In this document: positions 36,189 to 51,072 of the stretch, in pieces | Layout of the letters: each line of letters starts with the position of its first letter | Position numbering within the stretch: position 1 is the stretch's first letter | Source: Parus major | Lineage: Eukaryota > Chordata > Aves > Passeriformes > Paridae | DNA length: 64,000 bases | Direction of reading: 5' to 3' | Assembly (NCBI RefSeq): GCF_001522545.3 | Contig: NC_031799.1 | Span: 29,067,503-29,131,502 of the forward strand | Translations under genes and position numbers: made by a program | Notes under the pieces: model-generated | Told to the model about the DNA's origin: nothing | The model's input: the letters and a program-made list of their open reading frames with translations, nothing else | The model's database searches: none

Positions 36189-39100
36189 GTGAGGCTTTAG
36201 CTATAAAATGTACAATTTAAAATCGTTTTTATCTAGCTACCTATCTAGTTAAATACTATTTTACCTGAGTTCTGTTTAATTTTGACAAGACAGGTCTGTT
36301 TAAAACCCCAGCAAAAGGCCTCTGGGACTGGGAAAGCCAATTGTCAGGACCATTTTAGGCAGTTAAGTCATTTATTCATCAGGACAACTCTGATATGGTG
36401 CAGCACCCTACACTGGACTCTTGCTGCTCAGAAATTGTTACGTGCGAAATAAGCAGGAGGTGCTCACTCACTGCAGGAGCGGCTCTCAAGCTCAGACCAT
36501 TATTCTTGGGACTTGCCTGAGCTATATTGAAGGTGTGCCTGTTCTCTGTCAGTCTGTATTGACACAGACAGCTGAACTATTTTGAGGCTTGACATTGGAT
36601 CTACTCTGTCTCTATAGAACTGATTGGCACCAAGTTGTCACCAGTTCTGCTTTGCTCTGCATTTGGATGCTGTAGAACTCTGCCCTTGACCTTACAGGCA
36701 TTGTCCTTCTGTCACTACTTGCTCCTGCCTTACCTTCACTTCTTAGTGGCCATTCTTACTGCTCATGCACTGCAGATTGTTAAATTACAATTAATGTATT
36801 TTTAGGTAAAGTATCGTGATTATGAGATTTTGTTCTTGCGTGGAATACACACGTGATGAGGATCATTCCATTTCATCTGTTATAAACAATTGGTTTTGTA
36901 TGTTTTGTTATAGATAATGAGTGATAACCAAGTCCACATCTGAGCTGCTAGCTAGCACATGAAAAACTGCTGAACATGAATTGCAGGAGACTCTTCTATG
37001 TGACATCACATACCTGATGAAGATGTAATGTTATATCTTTTATTTTTATATAGAAGGCTGAATCTGCCTCAGAGTCAGTCAGAATTTTTCTTTGCTGTGT
37101 AGTCATATTCTTATAAGAGAATACAAAACGCATTACTTTCTAGAAGCAAAAGGTGAGCCAACAGCTGCAGCAGCATTAGCCTCTGTCTTCTTGAGTGACG
37201 ACTCAAGAAAGGAATAAGGTGTACCACTAAGCAGATTTTATATAAGATGGTATGAAATGAAGAAGACTCCTTTTATTTTTTTACCTTTTATAAAATCTTC
37301 CTGCTTGAAAATTCTTTTAACAAAGATGAAATCTGCAATGTTAGAGACATAAAGCTGTATTTCTGATGGAGCTCATAATAATGCAGTTCTGAAATATTCT
37401 AGTAAAGAACTCAAATCAATAATTACCCATGAAATGCTAAGACACATTGACTCCTATCCTGGAAAAAAACACAACACAAGGAAGAGAAAGGGAAAATGCA
37501 GTGACCCATCTATAACCTATCAGATAAATGGCAGAGATAGGATCAGAATTCATGTGATGCTAAATATAGTTAGTCAAGAATTTAGATAAATTACTTTCTT
37601 TCAGCCAGAAATAATCAGTGTCAATGAAATATTTTTCAGAAGGAGTTCTGAAGTTAGTAAACTGAAAAAATTATTTTGCAGTTTCACAGTATTATTGCAG
37701 CCAAAGCCAACTACCCCTTGTGGACGTGAGACAGTCTAGTCATTAATGCCCTGGTCACCTCTAAGGTGAGTTTTTGCTGTTGCTCCAGGTGGGAGTAACC
37801 TGAATTTTGATTTCCCATAGCACAGACATCATTCAAGGTTCAAGAAAAGCAAAGATTTTCTGAACTTTCACAGTTAATATTTATCTGAAACAACACGGGG
37901 AGATAGTAGACTTTGCTATAGATGGATAGATTTTTCTAATTAAAAATATAATGCCAAATGACATAGCAACACCTATTCAAGTTGGAAGTGAGTGAGTGTA
38001 TCAAGTAGAGTAAATAGCAAGAGCTTTGAATAGAATCAAATAGCAGTTTGTCAAAATCAAGTATTAAAAGCATGCATGGTAATAATGTCTCCATGTGTAT
38101 ATATATGTACATATATAGATGCATCAGTGTCATTTTAATGACTGAACATGGAAGAATTTTTAGCATCTAATTTATGCTACACCATTTATTCTGCTTATTT
38201 ACGTGAGTGTTTTATGACAAATTTAAATAGTGACCTAAATATTTATTAAGGGCTGTAAATTATCTTGCTCATGAGTTTAAAAGAAGCCAATTCTTTATGA
38301 TGTTTAACTCTTCTAAGCCCTTAAATCAATAAAAAAAATTAGAGTTTTTTTTTTTAGCTGAAGAACAATTATTATTTTGCAGATAACTGCAAGAACAGCT
38401 AGAAGCTATGTGGCTATTCAGCAGAATTTTACATAATTTTGAAGTAAAACCTGTTTACTTCTAAAGATGACATTGTCAGTTGAGTCAACAATAAAATAAA
38501 TCTTAGCTTTCTCCTGAATTAGTGAATTTATAATCATATATAAATTTAATAATGAAACACACTTTTATTAGACAGCACATACTCTATTGACATCAACCTT
38601 CTTCCGAGGGAAGACCAAACTGAAGATCAGCTATTTCTTGTTTCCCTTCAGAAACAAATAGCAAAAAGGTAAAATAGGTAGGAACTCTTACAGAGAGTAA
38701 TTCACTGGAAGTTATGAGTTGTTTCCTATTAGATTTATTTCCTATTAGAAAAGAACTGAAGAAGCTTCACTGCAGTGACTTTTGAAGGATGTTAACAGAC
38801 AGTAGGTGGCATTCCATCTATTTGATCAAATGGCTCCACACATGCAGCCATGGCTTGATCTTGAAAATGTTTTTGCTTTGGTTAAATGGTGAAAAGTAAT
38901 CTAAATTTGATAAGCAATGTCCTCATTGAAGTTATCTTCAATTACATTTTCTCAGTACATTTGTTTTGATTAGTAAAAGAGTTCTAGTAATAGTTAATGA
39001 ATGAAATACTGAGTGGTCTTCTGACTTTTTTACTCATATTGGGAATTGTTTCATAAGTGGACCACATGTACTAAGCATTAATTCAAAGAATTTCTTAATG

Positions 39101-42100
39101 GCTCCCCCTTTTTCTCTATCCTTTAATATTTTTGTGGAAATATACAGTCATCTTGAATTTGAGTAACAGTCTGACTTGATTTAATTTTTTTTTTGTAGCT
39201 TGAGTGAGCCACTGGACTGTTCAGTAAATATCTAGCCTAGGAGCCAGCTCTATCCTCTCCTCAGCTTCAAAGTATATGCCTAAACATTATCATGTTTATG
39301 GTTTTGGATTTTATAAATACAGCCTATTCCAGTATGGGCGCAGATACACTTTCTTGCAAACATATCATTCTGAAAATACATGTGTATGAATTATATCAAA
39401 ACTTAATACTTCAAATACTTCAAAACTTGTATTACATTGTATCCCCAAAATGAGGTCTCATAAAGCAGAAATATAATGCAATAGAAATGTGGAGATTAGA
39501 CATCTTAGAATAGATACATTACATTAAAAACATAGAATTCCTTAAAAATGCATTAATAAATTTGTCTTGTTTAAATTTTAAATTATTTATCTCTGTGTTT
39601 GCTACTTCTGTGGATGAATATTCATAAAGAACACCAAGTACAATCATATTATTTTTCTCTTCAATGATAATAGAATTAATTACACATTGAAATTTCTGTA
39701 AAGCCATGTTAATGTTTCAAGTAAAAGTTTATTTTTTAACCCACCAAACCACATTAATTTTCCTGTTTATGTATGTAATAGAAATTAATGAAATACTTTT
39801 GCAAAAAAAAAAAAAAAAAAGCTTCTACTTCTATTACCTCTTTTATTATTAACTAAAAATATGTTTCTGTTTGGGAGACAGTCAAAAGAGTGTATGCTCT
39901 GATCCCCAGACACTATAATCTGAAGTCAAGGTGATCAGATATCATTTTAACAGATATCAGAACAGGTAGGTGCATTACTCTGAAGAGTAAAAGGTAGATG
40001 TTGATTAAAGCTCTGTTACATGCCAATTTGCCAAGATAGGTGTGCCTTAATCCCCCTTTTTCCAAAACCTCTGACTCTGATTTATCCCCATGAGGGAGTC
40101 AGGAGGATTCTGTCCCTCTTGTGTACATGAAAAGAAAAAATTTGGAGAGAACCAAGTAAACCCTGGGTGTTCACAGACAACACTGCCAGTTATGCAAACA
40201 TCCAAGCATAACCTTTAAAAGAATACATGTTTTTTAAGGGAGTGGGTTTCTTCTTCATCCATTTACATGTAATGTACACTATATGTTTTCTCTACATACT
40301 GTGATAGAGAGAAAAAAAAAAAAGTCAAAAAGAGTTCTACAAATCAATGTATTGTTAAAGAAAATGTTCTTGGGTTATTATACTTGGACAAAATTTCTCT
40401 TCCACCTCACACCCAGGGAATATATTTGCTGGTTCCAAACCACATCAAATCAAAATAGGATTTTATTTCAGGTAATGTATTAGTGAGAGAAAGTTTTATC
40501 TTGCTACCTACTGTCATTTTTAGTGTAGATCTTTGCAAAGATGGCAGAATAGTGTATTTTAAATAAATTACAGAGTCTGTTATTGGTACTGCGACATGTT
40601 TTTCCAGTTACTTCCTGTTGTCTTGGCAGTACAACTCTATTCTGGCCTATTCATATGCAATTGTATTTGTTTTTCACCTGCAGTGCATTTGATTACTAAG
40701 ATCTTTCTTAGCATTTTTTGTAGATGAAAACGTGAATTTTTGTCTGAACTTTTTGTTTTGTGTAATTATAAAGAGCAGCATGTAAAACCTTCATGCTGGA
40801 AAAGCAGGAGCTGAAGAATAATAAAAATCAAAACTGAATACCACTTCAATGAATACTTTTACACTAAAAAAATATATATATCTACTTTAAATAATGTAGA
40901 CATGTTTCAGCTTAGAACTGCAAAGTGTAAACTCCCCTAAGCTTCACCAATCTACACCCATAATATATTCAACAGAATATACTCATACAGCAGATCTGAT
41001 ATTCATTATGCAATCAAAGCATACACTTAATTAAATGACTGGGCTATTTCATAACACTGTTCACACAGGAAGATTTGTTTATTATTCATCACAGCTTCTG
41101 CTGTGATATATTTTAAATATAAGATTGTAATGACTGTTTACTTCTGCCTCACAGGATGCTTCTCTGTTAACCATCAGGCATTCTTGTACATAGAGACAGT
41201 TGATGGGAAGGACTTAATTTTTTTTGTCTCTCTGACAATTGGGTTTACAAAAACCTTGAAGCCTATGCTACAACATCCATTCTTCTTTCACTGACTGTTC
41301 TGAACTATCTCAAAGCTATGCATACACGTAAGTAGTAGAAAAGTGTATTTATGTCATATTTTTCATCAAATACTTGACTATGACTTTTTAAAACTAAAGT
41401 GCATATCAAAAAAAGCAAAGTATGACACTTTAGGTCTAGTAGGTTAACAATAATTAACATGGGTTTATTGTTAACATATATTTGCAAAAAAAAAAGCATT
41501 TATTGTCTTTTTGTTCTATGATTACTACTATCAATATCAGCAGTAGACCTTCCTACTTTTCTTTGCCTGTTTTCAGCTTCCTCAATGCAGTAATAATCTT
41601 TTGGGTACGTTCTTTATTGGGCTGTATGGTGAACTAAACAAAAAAAAGAGAGAAAAGGATGAGCTGCTTTATCTGATGGTGACACTGACAGAAATACCTA
41701 ACCTGCATACATCAACTAACCTGCCCAGTAGTAATATGAAGCACATTTTCTGTTTTCAATTGAGAACAACTGAATAAAACTCTTGCTGATTCCTTGAATA
41801 GCAGAAGACACTGAAGCCTAGAAGATTTTAGGAACCATAGCCAGTTAAGTCACTGCAAATATCTTCATTCAGAGGTGAAATGGAAATAAATGTACAAATG
41901 AAAAAGGAAGAAAACATCTTCCACACAGTAATGTAAACCATAAAAAGCACATCCTTTTTAATAGAATTTTATGATGTCTTTTTATGCAGACTGCAGAATG
42001 GGTTCAATGTACCCATGAAAATAAATTATAAACTCCTTGTTATTTTTTTTCAATTATTTTATGGAAATTAAACCTTTTTCTAACTGTATTTATACTGGAT

Positions 42101-42500
42101 GTTTTCTCATACCAGTAGAATATCACATTCAGCTAATATTTTCTTTGAAGAAAATAAGACACAGTAATGTTACTTTAATGATATATCTTAGTGAGTAATT
42201 GTTGCTATTGTTCTCTTTCCAGGGACTGTAGTTCCAAGTTTGTTTACATCCCCCCTAGGAGTAGGTTACTGTTGAAAAAAAAGGTCTTGGTCTATGTTGC
42301 TTTCTGTCCTAGTTACTTTTGCCTATTTCTGCCTTAGTTTCTGTGCAGTAAGTTTATCTCATTGAAGAGCTCTTTTGTTGTTGCTATTGCCAACAGCAGG
42401 AACATAGTAGGGATGAAGAGGGGAACGGGAATGCAGAGTAGTAGATTTAACTGCTATTTTTTGACTGATTTCAGTGCTAGAACAGGCAAAGCTGAAACCC
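36189..42500. other. AT-rich non-coding DNA with one less AT-rich patch
   Basis: The patch at about 36300-36780 is less AT-rich than its surroundings (it contains ACGTGCGAAATAAGCAGGAG and several CTCTGTC-like segments). It may be an old unrecognised repeat, but I cannot assign it. Another such patch is at about 40030-40200. An A-run of about 18 bases sits near 39803-39820. A near-duplicate of TTTCCTATTAGA occurs at about 38725-38750. Confidence 0.4.
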
Positions 42501-42526
42501 AAGAGTTTGTATGAAATCACAGTTTA

Positions 42527-42625
42527 TTTATATAAATATTTTATATAAATATATAAACATACACATGTATTTTTTACATATGTTTTTATATGTTTATATA
42601 AACATATATGTATTTTTTTATCCAG
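42527..42625. repeat. AT/TG-rich tract with a 22-bp perfect palindrome
   Basis: The tract alternates TATATAAATA, ACATACACATG and TATATGTTTATA units. Positions 42587-42608 form an exact 22-bp palindrome centred on TATA. Confidence 0.7.
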
Positions 42626-45600
42626 AGGGTTACATACATGTATTTGTAGAAGTATGCCTGTTCAGCTACCAATATATGATTTGAGCTTTGCTCAGGATCT
42701 ACCAAATTTTATCTCAAACAGAATCCAGTTGTACAATCTTTTAAATTAAAAATCAAAACTGAATTTTGAACACGTCTAAGGAAAAAAGACTGATATGAAA
42801 TTCCATCATAAAACCAAAAGCTGAAAGTGATTAAAAGCTTCAAGGTTTCAAAGCTTTAGAAGTGCTTGGTGAAGTAATGTGATTTTTATACATTGTCATA
42901 AGTCTTAAAAGCCCTGCAATGGGAAAATTTGAACCTGTAGACAACTGGGGAGGTTGAAGACAACTAATTTGAGAGTTAAGTTCTGTATAATTAATGTGAA
43001 ATATCTAAGGGATATTTAAGGAAACACAGAAAATATCTGATCACATTACTGTAACAGTTGTAATTTTGTTTAGCAGGAAGTAAACTTTGTGATAGATGAA
43101 AATCAAGGTCATTCTTACACAGTACATTTATCATCTAACAGCTTTTGCTAGAAAAACAGGTTAATGCTAACATACACCAGATTTCTTTATTCTTTTTTAA
43201 TATTGTTTCTCTAGAAAAACAGATTTTCAGTTTAAAAATAACCTCTTAGTTCAAAATCACCAAGCAACATGACAGCACTAAGAGGAACTACTGAACTGCT
43301 ATATCATTAATTATTCTACACAAATGTTATCCCTTTAACCATAAGATCATCTGTCTTTCAGACAATAAGCATTGCCACAAGGTATGCAGAATTGATTTAT
43401 GAAGAAAATTTGTTTTCTGAGGAAGGTGACAGGCTTAATAAGGGATGAGATTTAAGAAGACTCTAATTAATGTAATTAAATAATTACCCCTTAACTATCA
43501 GCCATGTAAACTAAAACTCATATTGTCATCCTTCATAAAGGAAGAAAACAAGACAGTACAAGGGAAATAAGAAATTCTAATACAATTTCCTAAAAGGGAA
43601 CCTTATTGAGTTTATCTGCTTGCTTAAAAATGGATACTCTACAGTATACATGTTCAAAAGGTATCCTGTGGTTTTCTGTCTCATGCAACTTGTTCCCAGA
43701 ACTTCTGGACAGTTTTCTCTTGCAATGATGACACATATTCTGAAGACTTTTATAGGCTCCCTCAAAACTGTCCCTATATGAATTTTGATTAGCAGTTAAA
43801 AAGTTATTTCAACAGCAGCAACAAGATATCATCAGTAGTTTTCTTTATATTCATGAAAATTGATCAACACTATTGCAATTAGGCCCAGTTGGATACAATT
43901 TGGATATGAAGTGTGAGTTTCCTGAGGCAAAAAATGTGTATTAAAGCCTGAATGTTATTTCTTCCAAGTTAAAACAACAATTATAAGACTCTCAGGCAGA
44001 GAGAGGTGCTTTATCAACATTATTTTCAAATGAATTCTCAGTGGGCCCAGATGATGCTGAAATGCATATGGCAGAAAAAGGTCTAGTAGCAGGTGAGAAA
44101 ATTTGTACATAAACAGTTTTGATGAGATTTTGGGTACAAAGTTCATATTCACAGAAGCAGATGCAATGTTGTGTGATGCAATGTTGTGCAAAACCACTTC
44201 GTACAAATGTTTAATATGAAGCATTTTGAAAATTAATGAAGTCCATTAGCAAAGCTCTGGTGCTGTGTCCTTTAAAAATATGCAGTAATTTTGCAGTAGT
44301 AGTTTTGAAGATTTATATTTTGCAGTAGTAAGTTTTATATAGAAGAAGTTTTGAAGGTTTTGGGCATTTGTCATGATAAGAGGGACACAACCTCTGTGTC
44401 AGGTTCTCATGTATCTAAGTCAGAGAGGATTATAAAATGCATTATGTGCAGTGAAATCAGCACCAATGAGTTTGAATGAGCACTGAGTTTATTGATGTCT
44501 GGCTATGAATAGTCATCTATACTAAAGTAAGATTCCTTCTGACCATCTCTAAAATGCAAAGAAACCACATTTATCAGACAAATACATACATTAATAAGGA
44601 CATGATATGCCTAATCCCTGCTAAAAGACTTGCCATGAACTTCCAGACCACAGACACACACTGTTACAAACAATAAAGAGTCATAGGATTATTTTTTCAA
44701 TGCCTTGCAAGTAATTATAAAAGGAAAAAAAAAACCCAAAAAATGGTGAAAGAAAAGTCCATTCTATGAAGAGAATAAATGAAGAGATTTAGTAATATAT
44801 TTGTCCAGGATTTCCTGGCCAGAAAATAGTGTAATTATAATATTATTTAGAATGCTGAAAGCTTCTTTTCTGACAGGATAGTGTGCTCTGGTTTCTGAGC
44901 TATTAAACAAAAAAGAACAAAAATAATGTTTCATAAGGATTAAACCAGATGCATATTAAGTACTAGTCACACATAAAATCATTCCACTGGGAAAGACTCT
45001 CCAGCACATGTGGTAGGCTTAATTTGTCATGAACCCTAACCTATTTTATTTGCTGTACCATACACCAGTCTCAGTTGAGACAAAGTATGATTTCTCACTT
45101 GGATTGACATTTCTTTTTTTCTGACTATGTGATTAATTTTGCAAATAATTTATCAAGCTTTATTTTCAGTACATTTAATATGGATTTTGTTGAAAGAATG
45201 TGAGGATTTTTTTCTCTTTTAGAAAAGAACACTAGGTCACTTACTTGACCTTTTACTCAAGGTATATATATGCTTAGATATAAATATACTGCAGTATATA
45301 TATCTGTTGGATAAAAATAGCTAATATTGCCTAGTATAAATTATTCCTCTTTAGCTTACTAGTTCATAGGTCACAAGGATGACAATACACGTTCTCCCCT
45401 TGAAGTTAGTGGTATTTTTCTTATGATGAAGAAACTTTGCCATTCAGGTATCTCTCAGACTTGGAATTCTCACTAAATTGATAAATGTTATTCATTATAA
45501 AGTATTTTTAGAAGTATTGTTGTTTCATTGCAGAACAGAAAATACCTTATGCCACAGTGTAGTAGTGGGCATGTATGCCAAGTTTTCTTACAGTATAGGT

Positions 45601-45925
45601 AAATGCATTTTTTTTTAATAATTTATATTAAATTCTTAATAACTTAAATTCTAAAACAGTAGTACATTCAAAGGTCCACAGTTCCAGAGACCTCGACACA
45701 AGAGTAAAATGCCCAGCTCCCATATAGTAGAAGACAACTGACTGTTCTGATACTACATGGAATATAAGATCTGTGAGACTGCTGAAGCAGTTTAAACAAA
45801 CCTTTAAAACAGATTGTAGCCATTTTCCTTCTTTTGTGTATCTTTTTATATCTGCAGTTCAGACATATGTAAAGATATTCTATATAAACTAGTTTTTTGA
45901 TAAACTACTTAAAATGTCTTATAAA

Positions 45926-45974
45926 AATTTAGTTCCTAAAAAGGTGCATAATTTTAGTTCCTAAAAGTGCATAT
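45926..45974 (+). repeat. Two-copy tandem duplication, about 24 bp unit
   Basis: The units ATTTAGTTCCTAAAAAGGTG and TTTTAGTTCCTAAAAGTGCA lie head to tail with GCATA after each. It looks like a recent local slippage duplication. Confidence 0.75.
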
Positions 45975-47995
45975 TATACAATGGACAGAGCAGGTATGAG
46001 GTCTGAACTAAATTGCCATGAAATGTGTAAAAATGAAAAAAAAAAAAAATCCTGCATAATTGATATTCTGCAGTCATCGTGATATATTATGCTTCGTCTA
46101 TGTACCTACTGGGGCCAACAATGCCTCTTCATAGGCCAGACTTTTTTTAAGTATATTAATTAGAAACACAAAAAGTCCAATGGTTTAAAAGCAGTTAGAA
46201 GGCTAGAAAATTTTATTCAGAAGGAATTTCAGTTTCAGAAAGACAAATTAGTTCAGCTCTCTTATTTAACCGAAGGGGAAAAGAAGTGCACCTAGTTTAA
46301 CCCATAACAGATTTCTAGTCTGTGATTTGCACTGGAAAATACAGTGAAGGGGAATTCTACATTAGTTTATCTTATTCTAGTGATTCCTAGAAATTTGCTT
46401 CATGACTATTAATGTGAAACCCATCTTCCAAAGTACAGGCATCAAATGAAATCAAACTTGAATCAGACTATGAAGTGATTCACAATTAATTTTTTTCACT
46501 TGTAAATTTCAAAAAATCAGCATAAGCTTAAAGTGGAAATTTTGCTGGTAGTGGACAATTGTTTTGTTATTTTTCTTGTTTTGTTTTATTTTGTATAAAT
46601 GCTGGCTAAAATAAATTTCTCAGTTTTTATGGATGCAATTAAATTACTTAGCAAAATTTAAAGGAGGCTGTGAAAGACATTTTATAGTTACTAGCACATA
46701 CTCAGAATAAACCAGAATTTATTTTATATTCACACCTCTTCTCATTTTGTATATACTTGTTATATACAGCAATAATTTATTTTATCTTCAATTATTTTAA
46801 GAGGTTGAAGTTTTTTCCCCAGATAAACAAAAAATTACCAATAGTGAATTCTGCCAAAAGAAAAAGCCAGTGTTCTGGTGTCATTTTTTTTTAATCCTTT
46901 TTCCTTTTCTTTAATAATTAAAAGTTTTTTTCAGATTGTTAGTCTTTCAGGCATTTCTACTGAAGTCAACAGAAATGCTCACATTTGTAAACTATTTTCA
47001 CAGAAGGATTTTTGATTGTTTTACAAGAATGTAACAGGTTTTGCATTGCCGAAGTGTAAACTTTTCAGTGTTTATTCAACGTTTTACTACTGAAAATGAT
47101 GAAAAGTACAACTTTTTATATCATGATTTTATTTAGGACTATAAAGTTGTTGAACTCACTTCTATCACTAGATTCTGTTGTAATTGGTATAAGTTCACAG
47201 ATGGTCTTTAGTTGAATACAAAATTTGGGAACATTTTGGTAGTCAAAATATTATCTAATCAGCATATCTCATTATTTAAAACTCTTGTTTTGGTAGCTGG
47301 CATTCAAAAAAAATAACATTTTTAACTGATCTTTTAATTGGATTTTAAGTTTATCAATGATTAAACTGGATGGCATAATCTGATCTAACATTTTAATCAC
47401 ACATTATTTCACATAAATGGAAACTGAAGACATAGAAAGTGTAAAAGTATCAATTGCAAAAGGTGAGGAGGTGAAGGAGGTGGAGGAGAGGGGATCCACA
47501 AAACAAGTAAGACCTTTACAGGAGTCACAATTCAGCAGGAGCTAAGGAAAGGCTTTTTTTTTCCTAGGAAGATAAAAGATTTACCTGTGAGAATCAACAA
47601 GACTACAGATAATGGTTAAAAAAGAAATTTAGTAGGTATTTCAGACAGATCGTACCTGAGAGAGAGCGAGTTGCAACCACAATGCAGCAGCAGATTGAAA
47701 AGAGTGAGGAGCTCAAGAGGGAGTTAAGGTAATAGAGGATGAAAGGAACAATGACTGCTTGAGGACATGGGTTGGAAGGAATTCAGAGACAAACTGATTC
47801 CTGAAGGATTAGCATTACAAGCATTGTGGTGAACCGAGAGTGGCAGGATACCTTTGGTGAGATAGAGATATAAGAAATGGCTTCTCACGGGACATAGGGC
47901 AAATTTAAGGCATAGAGGCTAAAGAACAAACAAAACAAATACAGATAAATTGTCTTTTGGGCTTCTTTAATTTTCTTTTTGTTTGGTTGAGTTTT

Positions 47996-48021
47996 TGTTT
48001 GTTTGTTTGTTTGCTTGTTTT
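47996..48021. repeat. (GTTT)n microsatellite
   Basis: Five to six GTTT/GCTT units interrupt otherwise unique sequence. Confidence 0.85.
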
Positions 48022-51002
48022 TAATAATACAACTGTTTTCCAAAGTGACAACATTTCTCTTGTCAAGCTGCCTGGATAACGGGTAATTTCCAAAGACACA
48101 AAGAAGTGGACAAGCAATGTTGGCAGCAGAGATGAGGGAAGAACACAATACAGGAGCCCCAAACATGCACCCAGTCAGAGCAGACTTTGTCCTGAGTGTT
48201 CCAGGTGAGCCCAGGAGGCTATATGTATAACTGTATTTACATGTTTAAACATTTTCCACTATTGGTCTACCAGTGCATACTTATTCAAATGCAAATTGAT
48301 TCAGAGTAGGCTTCTAGGACTCTTGTTTTTAGTGATAACTTAAGAACTAAAGAGCAACCAACAATTCTTTTCATCAGAATAACATCATTATAACAGCGCA
48401 ATAGGCATATTTTTCCTCAAAAAGGATGCTGAGTCAGTTGCTGCTGATATCAAAGCTTTAGCAGCAACATTTTATATGATTTTCTCTGATATATGAAAGA
48501 CCCAGCAAGTCATACAAGGACCACCAAGATTCTTCATGCTGGACTGAACCACAAAACTGATTGTATGTAATTCTATACTAAGAGAAAAGGAATACTTTGC
48601 ATTGATCGAACTATTGACTTGATTAGGGAAGGAAGAAGGGCTGGGCTTGTGAAACTACTGAATTTCTGATTACAAGTAACCTAGACTAAGCTAACACAGA
48701 GATGAATAATGTTCAATTACATTCCAATGACAACAAAAGAAGCCAAATCAATTTTATGTTTGTTATTTATACATGTTTTGTATATGTATGCATACACATA
48801 ATCACTATGATTTTATATGTACATGTATCTTTATAATCCTAATCATGTAATAATATACAAATTTATTCATGTATGTGTAGCATTCCTACCAAGTCACACT
48901 CATACTTTCCTCCTCTTCTATTCCTTACCCTCACCTGTCACAGAACTTATCAATAGTCAGGTGTTAAACAAAGATAATTTTAAAAAATAGTATGTCTGGA
49001 AATCTGAGAGATCAATACTTGTTATCAAGAGACAAATACAGTAACTCAATAAATCTGTCAAGAAGATTTGCAGCTGGACAGGATTTTTTAGCATAAAAAC
49101 ATCTTATTTATCACCTTCCTTAAAGACAGAAAATTAAGACCAGTCAATTACTGAAAACCAGTTATTTTTGAGCATCTAATTTTTAATGCAAATTATCATA
49201 TTAAAGGCACATCTGAAATACTTAAGAAAGGAGGAGACTAAATTAAATTCCTTTTCATTAAAATATTTTCAAAATCTTTGGAAGAATGGTCTTTTGGAAT
49301 ATTATATCAACATAAAAAATGAGACAAGACTATGCATTATTTTTCAAGTAAATCAATATTAATGACTTTCACTTCCACATGAAAATTAAAAACAGCTTCC
49401 ACATGTCTATGTATTCAAGCACAGAATATAATACTCAAATCTCACCAAATACTAGGATTCCTTCATCAAAGCTGGAAAATTACAAATCTTTTTCTTTCAG
49501 TAAATCATCAAACTATATTTAACAAACCGAATCTTTACTTACTCAGTATAAGCCAGAAAAAGTGTTATTCTAAACCCTTGCCAAAACATTGTAAAAAAGT
49601 GATACATATGCACTTATTACGTATTTTTTTACCAAATTCAATTTCTCCAGAAGTACTAGAGAAGAAATGGACATGAAAAATATTTAAAATGAAGGGGCCA
49701 AAGTCCAGAAATTTTGGGGCATCTTTTCTTGTTCGTGCTAGGAGAGCAATGAAATAAAGCATAAAACTGGTTAACCTTGTTAGTGAGTGATTTTGCTAAC
49801 TTCAGGGAATACCTTACTTTGGGAAAAAAAAATAGCAAAGAATTCTAAGACTGAGGAGATACAGAAGTATCGAGGAAGACAAATAGGTAGCAGAATGCAA
49901 CCTAACATGGAATATAATTGTCTTGTCTAAGACAGACAAATGAAGTGTAACTGGAAAACAAAGGCAAGTGACTGCAAAAAAAAGCCAACAAATCCTGAGG
50001 GACTTGAACTCATGCTGGATGAACAAAATTGATTGACTAAGTACAATTCAATACATAAGATTGATACAGGATTGCATAAAAATTCCAGGTCATGTGGTCC
50101 AGAGGAACTGACAGAACACTCTTACAAGTGCCATTTTTTGTCTTAGTTGAGAGTGTGGTCTTGAGCAATAGGTTTTTTGATAACTTTTTTGGACTTTAGT
50201 ACCCTCTCAAATCTCAGTAACAGTCTGTTTTCCAATCATTAAAAGCTAAATGCTGGCCATTATTTTCTAATACCATAAGCTACTACTATATAGTAATACT
50301 GAACAGAAATACTAAAGCATTGAATAAATACCATTTCAAATCCATGATATGGATAGCTTTTTAAACACACTACCTTAACATTCAAATAAAAAATGAAATC
50401 CATAGCATTAAAAATTGTATGCTCATGTAGTTTTGTCAACATAAGTTGTGGAGGGGTTAATTTTGTATATCGAGTATTTATTTAGACATGGAAACTTAAT
50501 TAAATTTTAGTAAGTAGTTGTCTGCAACTGGAAATTTTTACACCGCAAAGTATTAATTTGACAGGTAGTACAATCAGATTTGTGAGAAATTTTTTTTGTA
50601 TTATATGTATTCAACTTCCTCTGGAGTGGTTCATACTTGTTCAAAAGCCTTAAGAAGGGCATAAAATCTGGCCAATTTTATTCCCTTCACATCTAAAGAA
50701 ATCAGCATAAAAATAAAACTAATTCCCACCATTTTGGAAAAAAAACAAAACAAAAAAACCCCAAAAAACTTCTAGAGAAATATTCACCTTTTTCCCAAGC
50801 ACAACAGCTTTTTGTTCCAAAGATTACACAAACTGAACTCGATTGTAATTCTTGCTCTCAGGGGAAGCTGCTTGCTATTTGGCAGCTCTTTGATTTGCGA
50901 TGCTTTGATTTTGTAGCCTCTTATCTGTTTCATAATTCACACTCTCCTTGCCTTCCTTAGCAGCAAATATATTTTATCTCAATGGCAGACCATGCTGAAA
51001 AT

Positions 51003-51072
51003 GAAAAACCAAAAACCAAAAACCAAAACAAAAAAATCCAACAAAAAATAAAATAAAAAAGAAATAAAAAAA
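51003..51072. repeat. A-rich AACCAAAA/AAATA low-complexity tract
   Basis: Repeating CCAAAAA units grade into AAATAAAA. It is simple sequence with no adjoining LINE body visible. Confidence 0.75.

Noticed and set aside
37705..37763. Segment ending in a strong GTGAGT donor
   Set aside because: All three frames contain stops and the acceptor is weak, so it is not a coding exon. A non-coding exon cannot be excluded.
47885..48166. Two overlapping minus-strand frames of 85 and 93 codons
   Set aside because: They overlap each other in different frames and run through the GTTT microsatellite, giving Lys/Gln/Thr-rich repeats typical of simple sequence.
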